A DNA stretch of 64,000 nt from Azomonas agilis (GCF_007830255.1 NZ_VLKG01000002.1:62001-126000), one strand, 5' to 3'. Positions 30,701-39,477 are shown, counted from the first letter of the stretch. The notes: generated by a model not told the origin, from the sequence alone. Made by a program: numbers and translations.

Positions 30701-31982
30701 CAGTGCGGCTGGTCGAAGTCATCTTGCCGCCACTGAAGTTATAGGTGACCGGGATACCGCCGGGGCCAGTTACGATGGTTTTGTTGCTGCCATAGGAGAA
30801 AGTATCTTTATTGCCAGACACTAGTCCGCTTTCGGTGACTCGGTTGGCAGAGTCCCATTTGTAGGTGCTGTAGCGAACGCCATCAATGGATATACCGCTT
30901 AAAAGCTCGGTTTTTTTGGGTGATTCGCCATAGTGGTAGGTTCGATTTCCCAGTCCCGATGGATAGGTGACTTTGCTGACCATAAAGTGGTAGTTAGGAT
31001 GGTAGCTGCCGTCTGTATCTGGAGCGTGATGGTACTCGTAGTTGTAATGGTTCCCGTCACTATCAATCACCTTGATTACGTATCTTTCGTCCCACTCAAA
31101 GGAAACTGAACGCCCTCCGGTATGAATCACGTTTTGCAGACGGAAATAGCCGGGTTGGTAGTTGTAAGTCAGGCCGATACCGTGCCGGTCTTTTCGGGAT
31201 AGGATACGTCCCGCCTTGTCAAAGATTGAGACCACGCCACTGTCTGCGGTGACTTCCCAACCGTTGGCCAGCCTTTTAACCTTATTACTGGCTGTCCCAG
31301 AGCCCGTCCATTGAGCAGTAGGATCGGCATATTCGTAGATTTTAGCGCCATCAAACAGCTCGATATTGGTCAGAGCGTAACCGTCTAGGCTTAAAGGGCA
31401 GTCCTGTACCTGTACGCTTCCTCCGGGCCCGTAGCCACACCAAGTATCGCTATAAGCTTCCCCATAGCTGAACTGTAGGCGTACATCGTAGTTGGAGCTC
31501 CATCCAGCACCGAACGACCCTCCAATGACTCCGTTTCCACCCGGCAAGGTAGCGTAATAGCGTGTTAAACCCAGCGAGGCCATAGTGCTTGGTGGTGTGG
31601 CTGCGGTATCTCGCTCAATGCTGTAATCGTACTCCAGCCCCGTAGCACCGGGCTCAGGGCCAAAGTCATGCTCTGCCTGTCGCTTGGTGCCATTAGCGAT
31701 CACTACAGGTTTGCAGGTGACATCGTCAAATAGATAGCGCTGCCGATCTCGCTGTGCGCTGTTGATATAGGGCACAAAGACTTCAGAGCTCCAAGGGTCG
31801 GGTCTTTGGATGCCCAAACAGCCGGACATAGATAAGCCCGTGGCCCAATCCAGCGAGCAGCCATTAGATCGGGTGCCTGTGGCTGTTATTGAATCCAGTT
31901 CAAGGGCTTCTTGCGCCTGTGATAGCCCAGATTCCAGCATTAGCCCCAGAATTAAGGAAAAGATTAACCCTTTGACACTCAT
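27714..31982 (-). CDS. Sec-exported RHS/YD-repeat toxin
   Basis: 1422 residues from ATG 31982 (GGAG 10 nt upstream). A frame start at 32033 has no ribosome binding site and would bury the signal peptide MSVKGLIFSLILGLMLESGLSQAQ. After a Cys-containing N-terminal region come many YD repeats (YTYDTAGRLKTQ, FSYDEVGRLASA, WTFDANGNRETH) that form a closed shell in known RHS proteins. The core ends with GRYLQSDPIGLGGG and YANANPISFIDSFGL, the usual tip boundary. The last 155 residues form a different, A+T-richer tip: an early His in SSFGHVSANVNGRSYSWGP and a later Cys in RNNCGDPHKACLKEVLG. A His-before-Cys order fits circularly permuted papain-like (NlpC/P60-type) hydrolases; this is inference. No PAAR or VgrG domain is seen, so it is not an obvious type VI effector. 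Confidence 0.88.
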   Translation of the reverse strand: MSVKGLIFSLILGLMLESGLSQAQEALELDSITATGTRSNGCSLDWATGLSMSGCLGIQRPDPWSSEVFVPYINSAQRDRQRYLFDDVTCKPVVIANGTKRQAEHDFGPEPGATGLEYDYSIERDTAATPPSTMASLGLTRYYATLPGGNGVIGGSFGAGWSSNYDVRLQFSYGEAYSDTWCGYGPGGSVQVQDCPLSLDGYALTNIELFDGAKIYEYADPTAQWTGSGTASNKVKRLANGWEVTADSGVVSIFDKAGRILSRKDRHGIGLTYNYQPGYFRLQNVIHTGGRSVSFEWDERYVIKVIDSDGNHYNYEYHHAPDTDGSYHPNYHFMVSKVTYPSGLGNRTYHYGESPKKTELLSGISIDGVRYSTYKWDSANRVTESGLVSGNKDTFSYGSNKTIVTGPGGIPVTYNFSGGKMTSTSRTVPDCGAATARRFYSGTDLDYELDWLGNKTDYTYTNKKLTHLVTAAGTSEARKTVNEYNADHRISKIIRYNTYDTPQSETIFTYYPASSAQRGRIQSVQNINRTNLGIQDQTRTFNYSYTFHANGMPATITQSGPESGATSVTTYSSSGDVLSYKNAAGHIVQFSNHNGLGLAQTVVDPVGLNKQLVYDAKGRISSESLIINNTPITTSYIYNGFNQPTQTTYPDGTKLYQTYNAVGLLSTQYISLNYVERFAYNNQDKLTSHTITDAGGQTVYFREGYTYDGLGRIKTATNASGATILTYVYDANGNIKTAQDALGRVTTYEYNANGEVKKITGPGPSSYVEQFVYSALGQLDQYIDPKNNTWTLAWDGLGNQVYQNSPDTGPTHYYYDTAGNVDSINDNAGKTTVFTQDLLGRPLTQTANSQSISLAYDQCSYGKGKVCSITDASGSTQYTYDTAGRLKTQVSKINGVNYTLTYAYDSYSRLQSLTYPGGNKITYEYNNWSQVSKVSGLIGGVQKTIATIEQQPLRPINKITFGNGVVRQYSYDTNDRLTGISSPSIQGLGFSYNNNNHITAITNGINTPLSQQFSYDEVGRLASATSPSGDQSWTFDANGNRETHTWAGAVDDYVPNTANNRIPTITGSRAKSFTFNSLGNTTAKSGYGGNQSYTYDAFDRMSSVTHSGGTTYYANNGLNQRVRKSGAGPIGNVSYLHDSSGLLLGETGHNSTSISTQYLWLGGELIGVVRHNILYYAHTDQLGRAEAITDQNQAIVWRADLTAYNQVPKMDTFGGLHLRFPGQYFDPESDLWYNWHRYYDASTGRYLQSDPIGLGGGISSYTYANANPISFIDSFGLHTEVIIWQPFGWTASSFGHVSANVNGRSYSWGPNGWDTKYPNASDYANRQSTFRSGAGVILNLAPGQEQKLEKCYARDRGGYSAIRNNCGDPHKACLKEVLGRSISNSLFPVNIGDDLLNSPYYGGSTFYPGPQRGFGHDAPWAR
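28621..29393 (-). repeat. Direct repeat copy B (inside the intact RHS gene)
   Basis: 773 nt matching 26368-27143. Recombination between the copies would delete about 2.25 kb: the toxin tip, its lipoprotein gene and the orphan tip. It would join the intact core to the downstream relic and its small membrane ORF. Confidence 0.9.
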
Positions 31983-32264
31983 GTCTTTAAAGCTCCACAA
32001 AAATGATTGGCCGCATCGTTTCGATAAAATCATTGGAGTTAACGAAGGCAGGCTAAAAAGCAGGCGAATAGAAAGCCAATGACCTTATGGCTATTAGGTT
32101 TTGGGTGTATTTGCAGGTAGGCGCAGGAGTCGAGGCTTAACGAGAAAGCAGTTAAAGACGTGACTTGAGCAGCGAGTGTATGGCTTGAGGGTTTGCAACA
32201 TCCTTGATCCTTTCCCAGCATTCAGCGGGGCTTCTATCCCTAGTGTTTGAGATGCTTATATTTA

Positions 32265-32277
32265 AATAATAATTATT
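32265..32277. promoter_or_regulatory. Fur-like A/T palindrome
   Basis: AATAAT-A-ATTATT is a perfect 6-1-6 inverted repeat resembling the GATAATnATTATC form of Fur sites but lacking its G/C positions. In such A+T-rich DNA it could be chance. Confidence 0.3.
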
Positions 32278-32432
32278 TTTATTTGTAATAGACAGTATCT
32301 ATCAAAAAAATACTACGTAAGTCTCAGTAAAACTAAGGGATCTTGGATTATTGGGTAGTGTGAACGGGTGGGTATAGCAAATCTTTGATGGTGGGTTATT
32401 AGCGATTTTGGCGAGTTCAAGTACTATTAATT

Positions 32433-32445
32433 GTTATTTTATAAC
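32433..32445. promoter_or_regulatory. Zur-like operator upstream of the ZnuD-type receptor
   Basis: GTTATTTTATAAC, inside the perfect palindrome TGTTAT-TTT-ATAACA, matches the Pseudomonas-type Zur box GTTATAnnATAAC at all but one position. It ends 45 nt before the receptor ATG, where a repressor would block transcription. The His-rich receptor behind it makes zinc control likely. Confidence 0.65.
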
Positions 32446-32490
32446 ATAATGAGTTTATCCTGAAATCTGCCCATTAATCGGAGTGACTGC

Positions 32491-34548
32491 ATGAATACCC
32501 GCCGCCATCCCCTCAGTTTGGCCGTGGCTTTGAGCCTATTTTCTTTAGAGCCTGTCGCTCAAACTCTGGACTTAGAGGCCACGGTCATCAGCTCCAACCC
32601 TCTGGATAAGCAATCACAGGAAATGACCACCGCCGCTGGAGTGTTGGAAGGCGATGCGTTGATCAAACGGCGGGAGGCTACCCTTGGGGAAACCCTGCAA
32701 AGCTTACCCGGAGTACAGTCCAGCAGTTTTGGCGCTGGCGTAGGGCGGCCTGTGATTCGTGGGCAAAGTGGGGCACGGGTAAAAATACTCAGCGATGGAG
32801 TGGATGTACTGGATGCCTCCAACGTCAGCCCAGACCATGCTGTGACCACAGAGCCCTCGTTGGCGCGGCGTATTGAGGTGCTCAAAGGCCCAACCACCTT
32901 GCTGTATGGCGGTGGAGCCATAGGTGGTGTGGTGAATGTGTTGGATGAAAAAGTACCTACCTACATCCCTGAGCGCGGCTATGAGGGTACGCTTGAGCTG
33001 CGAGGCAATACCGTCGCCAACGAAGGCACGGGCGTATTTGGTCTCACGACTGGCGCAGGCAACTTTGCCCTGCGTTTAGAGGGTGTTAAACGCCAAGCGG
33101 ATGATTACGAGATCTCAGGTTCGCCTAGCAAAGAAGAGGGTTCTTTTAACGACACCCACAGCTTTACCTTGGGTACGAGTTTTATCGGTGATCGTGGCTA
33201 TTTGGGCGTGGCTTATACCCGGCAAGACAATCGCTATGGACTGCTGGCTCATCAGCATGCGGACTGTCACCAGAGTGGCATGAATTGGGCTTGTGGGGAG
33301 GAGGATGAAGACGAGCATGGTCATGAGGATGAGCACGACCATGAAGAAGAGGAAGAGGGCCATGATCACGACCATAGCGGTGGATTGCCTTTGGTGGATT
33401 TGGAGCAAAAACGCTGGGACTTGCGCGGAGAACTCAGCGACCCACTACCGGGCTTTGAGCGCGCGCGGGTGCGGGTAGGCTATACCAACTACCAGCACAA
33501 GGAGATAGAAGGCGGCACTGTGGCCACCCGTTTTGATAGCGATGCGGTGGACAGTCGCCTAGAGCTGACCCACAAACCTCTGTTCGGTTGGAAGGGTGTG
33601 GTGGGTTTGCAACACATGCGCCGGGATTTTCAGGTCGAGGGCGAGGAAGCCTATATGCCCAAGACCGTGACTCGTAACCATGCGCTCTTTATCCTAGAGG
33701 AATACACCCGAGGCGATTGGCGCTACGAATTTGGGTTGCGCCGTGAATGGCAAAGCATTAATGCAGAAGAGACCCGCGATACCAGCCATCAAGGGAACTC
33801 TTGGTCGGTGGGTACGGTATGGAATTTTGCTCCCGAATATGCACTGGGTTTGTCCTATGCACGCTCCCAACGCTTGCCCACGGCTGAAGAGCTGTACTCC
33901 AAAGGCCCACACGCGGCTACCCGTACCATCGAGTTAGGCAATGTGGACTTGGATGAGGAAACCTCGCGTAATCTGGAGCTGAGTCTGCGCAAATTTGAAG
34001 GCTCGACCACCTTTAGTTTCAGTTTGTATCGCAACGCGGTGGATGATTACATCAATCCAACCGATACCCGTGGGGATATTGGTAACGGATACCGTCAAAT
34101 GGAATATCGGCAAGAAGATGCAGTCTTTACCGGCATGGAAGGAGAAATCCGCTTTCAGGTGCTGGAAACTGCAGGACTCACTCTGTTTGGCGATCGAGTA
34201 CGGGCTCGGCTGCGCAATGGGGGTGGGGATTTACCTCGTATTTCGCCGGCTCGCTTAGGGGCGCGTTGGGAGCAGCGTTTTGGTTCGGCTTGGGATGGAG
34301 AGCTTGAGTTTTACCGCGTCAACCACCAGCACCGAACCGCTGATTATGAGCGCGAAACCTCAGGCTACAACATGCTTTCTGCGGGGCTGAGCTATACCGG
34401 CTATTGGGGCTTGGATAGCCAATATATGGTTTATCTGCGCGGCAATAACCTGCTGGACGAAAAATGGCGCAACCATGTGTCCTACATTAAAGACGATGTG
34501 GTGATGCCGGGGCGCAATCTAACCCTAGGGATGCGTCTGAGCTTTTAA
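32491..34548 (+). CDS. znuD: ZnuD-type TonB-dependent zinc receptor
   Basis: 685 residues. Signal peptide MNTRRHPLSLAVALSLFSLEPVAQ; TonB box region LEATVISS; plug domain (about residues 45-150: GETLQSLPGVQSSSFG, RPVIRGQSGARVKILSDGV, EVLKGPTTLLYGGGAIGGVVN); 22-strand barrel ending in a C-terminal aromatic (LTLGMRLSF). One extracellular loop (about residues 250-300) is extremely rich in His, Asp and Glu (HQHADCHQSG, then DEHGHEDEHDHEEEEEGHDHDH), as in ZnuD of Neisseria and Acinetobacter, which imports zinc under zinc limitation. A Zur-like box sits at -46 from the start codon. Other divalent metals are possible. Confidence 0.88.
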   Translation: MNTRRHPLSLAVALSLFSLEPVAQTLDLEATVISSNPLDKQSQEMTTAAGVLEGDALIKRREATLGETLQSLPGVQSSSFGAGVGRPVIRGQSGARVKILSDGVDVLDASNVSPDHAVTTEPSLARRIEVLKGPTTLLYGGGAIGGVVNVLDEKVPTYIPERGYEGTLELRGNTVANEGTGVFGLTTGAGNFALRLEGVKRQADDYEISGSPSKEEGSFNDTHSFTLGTSFIGDRGYLGVAYTRQDNRYGLLAHQHADCHQSGMNWACGEEDEDEHGHEDEHDHEEEEEGHDHDHSGGLPLVDLEQKRWDLRGELSDPLPGFERARVRVGYTNYQHKEIEGGTVATRFDSDAVDSRLELTHKPLFGWKGVVGLQHMRRDFQVEGEEAYMPKTVTRNHALFILEEYTRGDWRYEFGLRREWQSINAEETRDTSHQGNSWSVGTVWNFAPEYALGLSYARSQRLPTAEELYSKGPHAATRTIELGNVDLDEETSRNLELSLRKFEGSTTFSFSLYRNAVDDYINPTDTRGDIGNGYRQMEYRQEDAVFTGMEGEIRFQVLETAGLTLFGDRVRARLRNGGGDLPRISPARLGARWEQRFGSAWDGELEFYRVNHQHRTADYERETSGYNMLSAGLSYTGYWGLDSQYMVYLRGNNLLDEKWRNHVSYIKDDVVMPGRNLTLGMRLSF

Positions 34549-34551
34549 CTC

Positions 34552-34589
34552 AAAGCCTCCTCATCACCTTTAGAGTGAGAGGAGGCTTT
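34552..34589 (+). terminator. Bidirectional terminator between znuD-like and TerC-like genes
   Basis: AAAGCCTCCTC / GAGGAGGCTTT, 11-bp perfect stem with a 16-nt loop, lies between the two convergent stop codons (34548 and 34594). Confidence 0.75.
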
Positions 34590-34593
34590 AGTA

Positions 34594-36147
34594 TTAAGCG
34601 ATGGGTTGCAGATGCAAAGCTGTGGCTCTACGATCTTGAACCTGTACCACGTCTAAGCGCCATCCTGCATATTCCATCTGGTCGCCCGCTACAGGTAGGC
34701 GATCCAGCAGGGTGATGGTCAGCCCGGCCAAGGTTTGATAATCCTCGGTCGGGGTGGCATTAAAGGCGATCCGATCCCGCAACAAGGCCAGATTGACCGC
34801 ACCGTTGACGCGATAGCCTCCTTGCCCATCCGCCTCGATATCGGGGCCGTCAATTTCGCTGGCATCCGGGAGTTCCCCGGTGATGCCTTCCAAAATATCC
34901 GTTAGGGTCAATAAGCCCTCAAAGTCCCCGAACTCGTTGATCACAAACGCAATGTGCGAAGACGAGGCCCGTAACTGCTCTAAGGCACCCAGCACCGAGA
35001 TGCTGTTGGGCAGGTTGATCGGTGTGCGGATTAGGTTTTCTAAATCCACCGGCTGGTTGCTGAGAAGGCCGCGCAGCAACTCTTTTTTATGCACATACCC
35101 CAAGGGTTTATCTGGATGTTCTTGCTGGATGACTGGCAGACGCGAGTGAACGGACAGCGCTAAATGCTGATATTGCTGCTCCAGCGGCTGATCCAGCTTA
35201 ATAAAGTCCACTTCACGGCGATGTACCATGATTTTCTGAACCGATTGCTCAGCCATATTGAGTACGCTGTGGATCATCAAGCGTTCGCGTCGACCGAAGA
35301 GTTGTCGCTCCGGTGCGGTTCCCACCAAGTCGGTGATTTCTTCGCCCATCTCATCGGTTTCAAACTTACCGCCGAGCAGACGCAATACCGCATGGGCGGT
35401 GCGTTTGCGCAGGGTGTGTTTGCCTTGCCAAGTGCGTTGCCGTCTAAAGCGCGTCCACTGGTTAAAGGCCTCAACCAGGATTGAGAAGCCGATAGCCGCG
35501 TACAGATAGCCTTTGGGAATGTGATAGCCCATGCCTTCAGCGGTCAGACTGAAGCCGATCATCATCAAAAAGCCCAAGCACAGCACAATGACGGTCGGGT
35601 GCGCATTCACAAACTGAGTCAGCGGCTTACTGGCCAGCATCATCAGGATCATGGAGATGATCACGGCGATCATCATCACCGGCAGTTGATCCACCATACC
35701 CACGGCGGTAATCACGGCATCCAGTGAGAATACAGCATCCAGCACAATAATCTGGGCCACTATGGGCCAGAAGCGCGCATAACCCTGTTGGCTATTGCCT
35801 TGCGTGGCGTGCCCACCCTCTAGGCGCTCGTGCAGTTCCAGAGTGGCTTTAAACAGCAGGAATAAACCGCCGCCCAGCATGATCAGGTCGCGCCCTGAGA
35901 AGGTCACGCTGCCAAAACTGATCAAAGGTTGGGTCAGGCTGACAATCCAAGCGATGCTGGTCAATAAGCCTAGGCGCATGATCAGGGCTAGGCTGAGGCC
36001 GATCAGGCGGGCTTTGTCGCGCTGCTCTGGCGGCAGTTTGTCGGCCAGAATGGCGATGAATACTAGGTTATCAATGCCCAGTACGATTTCTAAGGTAATC
36101 AGCGTCAGTAATCCCAGCCAGATGGTGGGATCGGATAACCATTCCAT
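34594..36147 (-). CDS. TerC/CBS/CorC-type membrane protein (YoaE-like)
   Basis: 517 residues from ATG 36147, 8 nt after AGGAG; a GTG 6 nt earlier is too close to that site. The N-terminal TerC domain has about seven membrane helices with the metal-site motifs [13 protein letters not shown] and [14 protein letters not shown]. Then come two CBS domains (about residues 300-420, VPV..SRLPV..., [20 protein letters not shown]) and a C-terminal CorC/HlyC domain. Long stretches match E. coli YoaE. TerC proteins are linked to manganese export that loads exported enzymes; for the YoaE branch this is inference. The gene has its own terminator shared with the znuD-like gene. Confidence 0.9.
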   Translation of the reverse strand: MEWLSDPTIWLGLLTLITLEIVLGIDNLVFIAILADKLPPEQRDKARLIGLSLALIMRLGLLTSIAWIVSLTQPLISFGSVTFSGRDLIMLGGGLFLLFKATLELHERLEGGHATQGNSQQGYARFWPIVAQIIVLDAVFSLDAVITAVGMVDQLPVMMIAVIISMILMMLASKPLTQFVNAHPTVIVLCLGFLMMIGFSLTAEGMGYHIPKGYLYAAIGFSILVEAFNQWTRFRRQRTWQGKHTLRKRTAHAVLRLLGGKFETDEMGEEITDLVGTAPERQLFGRRERLMIHSVLNMAEQSVQKIMVHRREVDFIKLDQPLEQQYQHLALSVHSRLPVIQQEHPDKPLGYVHKKELLRGLLSNQPVDLENLIRTPINLPNSISVLGALEQLRASSSHIAFVINEFGDFEGLLTLTDILEGITGELPDASEIDGPDIEADGQGGYRVNGAVNLALLRDRIAFNATPTEDYQTLAGLTITLLDRLPVAGDQMEYAGWRLDVVQVQDRRATALHLQPIA

Positions 36148-36440
36148 CAGCACGTCTCCTGCTCAGTGGCAACACAGGGGCAGACGAGGGCCAGACGGAC
36201 AGTGGCTGAATGCGGCTGGGGCGAAATAAGGGAGAAAGCAAAAGGCGATGTATAGATTGAGGCCAAAAGACTGGGGGGTTTATCTATGTCGCTGTCCATA
36301 AAAACTCATACAGGAATAAAGAAGAGAAAAGCATAGAAGAATCTATGCATAATCCTAAACGGGGATTCGTTACCATTTTTTACCTGTAGTGTGGAGCGGT
36401 CGGGTATAGCGGTTTAAATTTCATTCCTAGGAGACCTTGT
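36148..36440. other. Intergenic region, no feature recognised
   Basis: 293 nt between divergent genes. It must hold both promoters but I cannot place either with confidence; a TAGGAG ribosome binding site for the GST gene is at its right end. Confidence 0.5.
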
Positions 36441-37064
36441 ATGATCTTTTTTTATACCCCCTATAGCTGCTCTATGGCGGCGCATTTAGCACTGGAACAA
36501 ACGGGCGTTGACTATGAAGCTCGTTTAATTGATTTCACCCAAAATGAGCAGCGTTCAGAGGCTTATCTGGCCATCAATCCCAAGGGACGGGTTCCAGCGT
36601 TGCAGACGGAGTGGGGGATCTTGACCGAAACGCCCGCGATTTTGGCCTTTATCAGTCAGCGTTTTCCAGAGGCCAAATTAGCCCCGATTGAAGATCCATT
36701 TCGGTTTGCCAAGGTTCAGGAGTTCAACAGCTACCTGTGCTCTACGGTTCATGTGGCCCATGCCCATCGTCTGCGCGGGTCGCGCTGGGCGGATGATCCT
36801 AAGGCGATTGAGTCTATGCAGCAGAAAGTGGCACAGAACATGACCGAGTGCTTCACGCTGATCGAGCAGCAACTGTTGACGGGCCCTTACGTCATGGGCG
36901 CAGACTACAGCATCTGCGATATGTATCTGTTTACCATTTGCCAGTGGTTGGAGCGAGATGGCGTAGACATCCGGCGTTTTCCCAAAGTAGAGCAGCTGTG
37001 CCAGCAGATGCTGGAAAATCCGGTGGTCGCGCGAATCACCGCCTTATATCAGCCCGCTAGCTAA
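36441..37064 (+). CDS. Glutathione S-transferase family protein
   Basis: 207 residues. An N-terminal thioredoxin-like domain (residues 1-76: FFYTPYSCSMAAHLALEQ, NPKGRVPALQTEWG with the cis-Pro, and the glutathione-binding ETPAILAFI) is followed by an all-helical domain with YSICDMYLFTICQW. S10-C-S12 near the N-terminus fits beta-class bacterial enzymes. The substrate cannot be told. It is a single gene between divergent and convergent neighbours, ending in a terminator that reaches into the 3' end of metR. Confidence 0.9.
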   Translation: MIFFYTPYSCSMAAHLALEQTGVDYEARLIDFTQNEQRSEAYLAINPKGRVPALQTEWGILTETPAILAFISQRFPEAKLAPIEDPFRFAKVQEFNSYLCSTVHVAHAHRLRGSRWADDPKAIESMQQKVAQNMTECFTLIEQQLLTGPYVMGADYSICDMYLFTICQWLERDGVDIRRFPKVEQLCQQMLENPVVARITALYQPAS

Positions 37065-37080
37065 ACCTTTAGCGGGTTTT
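37053..37080 (+). terminator. Terminator after the GST gene
   Basis: CCCGCTA / TAGCGGG, 7-bp stem with a 10-nt loop and TTTT. It covers both stop codons of the convergent genes (GST and metR). Confidence 0.7.
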
Positions 37081-37992
37081 AGCGGTGCTGACCCCTTCAA
37101 GAGTAGCGAAAGACGTATCTTTAGCGGTGAGCAGAAAGTCACGCATAAAGGAAGCATCCAGCATGTCCGCACGGATGGCCGCATGCAGGGTGGCGAATAA
37201 CCCCTGTTCTCCAAGGTGTTTGGCGGTGACATAACCCCGGGCGCTGTATTCATGCAGTGCCCAGTTGGGTAAACAGCACACCCCACGCCCTGAAGCCACC
37301 AACTGCATCATCATCACCGTCAGCTCTGAGGTGCGAACTTGCGCCGGTTCCACGTCAGCCGGGTCTAAAAAGCGGGTAAAAATATCTAAACGGTCGCGCT
37401 CAACCGGATAGGTAATCAGGATTTCGTCCTTTAAGTCTTGGGCTTGCACAAAGGGACGATGGGCCAGTGGATGCTGATTGGCCACCGCCAGCAGAGCCTC
37501 ATAGGTGAATAAAGGAATATAGGTAATGCCCGGCAGTTCAATCGGATCAGCAGTGACTACTAAATCCAGATCGCCACGCGCCAGCGCTGGGAGCGGAGCG
37601 AAGGAAAAACCCGAGGCTAGATCCAGTTCCACTTCGGGCCAAGCATCGCGGAATTGATCAATGGTCGGCATCAGCCACTGAAAGCAACTGTGGCACTCAA
37701 TGGCCATATGTAAACGGCCTGCTGTGCCTCCTGATAGGCGGGATAGATCCCGTTCCGCGCTGCGTAGTTGGGGAAGCAGGGTGTCGGCTAATTGCAGCAG
37801 ACGCAGCCCGGCACTGGTAAAGCGAACTGGGCGCGTTTTGCGGATAAACAGTTGCAATCCCAGTCGATCTTCCAATTCTTTGAGTTGGTGGGAGAGGGCT
37901 GATTGGGTCAGGTGTAAGCGCTCGGCAGCCTCTACCAGACTGTCAGTTTCGCGTAGGGCATGAAGGGTTCTCAGATGGCGAATTTCCAGCAT
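37069..37992 (-). CDS. metR: LysR-type regulator MetR
   Basis: 307 residues. N-terminal winged helix (residues 1-60: HLRTLHALRETDSLVEAAERL, TQSALSHQLKELEDRLG) and an effector domain. IECHSCFQWLMP, EVELDLASGFSFAPLPAL and YPVERDRLDIF match the E. coli methionine regulator MetR closely. MetR uses homocysteine as co-inducer and activates metE and metH, and it usually lies next to the gene it controls; here no methionine gene is adjacent, so its targets are elsewhere. It follows the CNNM/CorC gene by 45 nt on the same strand. Confidence 0.88.
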   Translation of the reverse strand: MLEIRHLRTLHALRETDSLVEAAERLHLTQSALSHQLKELEDRLGLQLFIRKTRPVRFTSAGLRLLQLADTLLPQLRSAERDLSRLSGGTAGRLHMAIECHSCFQWLMPTIDQFRDAWPEVELDLASGFSFAPLPALARGDLDLVVTADPIELPGITYIPLFTYEALLAVANQHPLAHRPFVQAQDLKDEILITYPVERDRLDIFTRFLDPADVEPAQVRTSELTVMMMQLVASGRGVCCLPNWALHEYSARGYVTAKHLGEQGLFATLHAAIRADMLDASFMRDFLLTAKDTSFATLEGVSTAKTR

Positions 37993-38037
37993 GCCACATA
38001 CTCTCGCGATTGATCAGTAAAGCACTAGCATAACGGA

Positions 38038-39321
38038 TTAGGGGTGAATCGGGGTGGCTAGGACTTTATCAATTCGCTGGCCGTCCATATCCACGATTTC
38101 AAACCGCCAGTTGTGCCATAGCACCTCATGGCCAGTGCTGGGAATTTGGCCTAAAAGTAAAACCAGCATGCCGTTTAGGGTGTGATAGCGGGCGGTACCG
38201 GCAGGGGGTAGGCGAGGGAGTTTTAGGCAATCTTGTAATTCAAGGATGGGCATTCCCCCGTCCAGCAGCCAAGAACCATCAGCGCGTTGCACTGGGCTTG
38301 TGTCATCGTTATGGCACGCGGCCAGGGTTCCGGTCACGGCTTCTAAAATATCTTGTATGGTGATTAGCCCCTCTAGCTCGCCGTATTCATCTACCACGAA
38401 CAGGATTTGGGTGTTGTGGTTACGAAACTCCTTTAATACCTCTAGGGCGGTAAGGTTTTCCGGTACATAGACGCAGGTTTGCAGATGCTGGTTGTAATCC
38501 AGAGGCTTTCCCTGTGCTAAGCAGGCCAGTGCTTGTTTGATGTGAATAAAGCCCTGTATTTGGTTGAGGTTGCCTTCACACACGGGGAATCGGGAGTGGG
38601 TGGAGTCAATCAGTAGATTCAGGTTTTCCTCGGCTGATCTACGGGTATTGATGAATTTGATGTCCGCCCGAGGGGTCATCAAAGAGCCGAGTTGACGATC
38701 ATCCAAACGAAAGACGTTGCGCACCATTTCGTGCTGCTGGTGCTCAATCACTCCACTTTGTGAGCCTTCATCCAGCAGAGCTTGGATTTCCTCTTCGGTG
38801 ATACAGGGTTGCTGGCCCTGTTTAATCCCCATCAAGCGCAGCAAGGCTTGGGTGGAGGCAGACAGCAGCACCACAAAAGGACGGCCTAAAATGGCGAGAA
38901 GTTGAATGGGGCGAGCCACCATGCAGGCAATGGCTTCGGGACTCAGTTGGCCCAAGCGTTTGGGAACCAATTCGCCAAGCACGATGGATACATAGGTGAT
39001 GCCCAGTACCACCGAAGCAGTGGCCACAATCTGAGCGGTATCCTCAGACAGGGTTAGCAGTTGCAGCCATTCGGCCAAGGGTTTAGCGAAGACAGCTTCT
39101 CCAACAATACCGCTTAGGATACCAATGGAGGTGATGCCAATTTGAATGGTGGACAGAAAGCCGGTGGGGTCTTCCCCCAACCTGAGGGCGATATGGGCAG
39201 CGGGATTGCCCTCAGTGGCTTTTTTGACCAGCAGCGCTTTGCGGGCGGACACTAAGGCAATTTCGGACATAGCAAACAAGCCGTTCAACATGATCAGCCC
39301 AAGCAGTATCAGTCCTTCCAT
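38038..39321 (-). CDS. CNNM/HlyC/CorC family transporter (YtfL/PaeA-like)
   Basis: 427 residues. An N-terminal DUF21 membrane domain (about residues 1-190, four helices, LNGLFAMSEIALVSARKALL) is followed by two CBS domains (LMTPRADIKFI, FVVDEYGELEGLITIQDILEAV) and a C-terminal CorC domain (SWLLDGGMPILELQD). These proteins are tied to magnesium/cobalt or polyamine efflux; the exact substrate here is unknown. The window holds a second protein with the same C-terminal CBS-CorC module at 34594-36147, on a TerC membrane domain instead. Confidence 0.9.
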   Translation of the reverse strand: MEGLILLGLIMLNGLFAMSEIALVSARKALLVKKATEGNPAAHIALRLGEDPTGFLSTIQIGITSIGILSGIVGEAVFAKPLAEWLQLLTLSEDTAQIVATASVVLGITYVSIVLGELVPKRLGQLSPEAIACMVARPIQLLAILGRPFVVLLSASTQALLRLMGIKQGQQPCITEEEIQALLDEGSQSGVIEHQQHEMVRNVFRLDDRQLGSLMTPRADIKFINTRRSAEENLNLLIDSTHSRFPVCEGNLNQIQGFIHIKQALACLAQGKPLDYNQHLQTCVYVPENLTALEVLKEFRNHNTQILFVVDEYGELEGLITIQDILEAVTGTLAACHNDDTSPVQRADGSWLLDGGMPILELQDCLKLPRLPPAGTARYHTLNGMLVLLLGQIPSTGHEVLWHNWRFEIVDMDGQRIDKVLATPIHP

Positions 39322-39446
39322 AACCTAGGCTCCCCGTAGAAATACAGGCTTTGACTATAACCAATCAAAGCCTTGCCTAGGGTTTGCCTTTTGTTGCGAG
39401 CTTTGTGCTGAGGCGTTCCAAGTTAAGAACTCAGAAGCCAGAAAAC

Positions 39447-39477
39447 AAAAAGGCCCACGCAATGCGTAGGCCTTTTT
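39447..39477 (-). terminator. Terminator of the downstream initiator tRNA gene
   Basis: AAAAAGGCC / GGCCTTTTT with an inner ACGCA/TGCGT stem; lies 5 nt beyond the tRNA CCA end. The same element follows the other tRNA copy. Confidence 0.85.

Larger units (their letters stand above)
31983..32490. other. Intergenic region between RHS and znuD-like genes
   Basis: 508 nt between divergent genes, A+T-rich from about 32250. It holds a 13-bp palindrome AATAATAATTATT at 32265-32277 (6-1-6, Fur-like) and a Zur-like box at 32433-32445. No gene is convincing. Confidence 0.6.

Noticed and set aside
32491-34548. Receptor as an iron-siderophore receptor
   Set aside because: The 50-residue His/Asp/Glu loop and the Zur-like box favour zinc; iron cannot be fully excluded.
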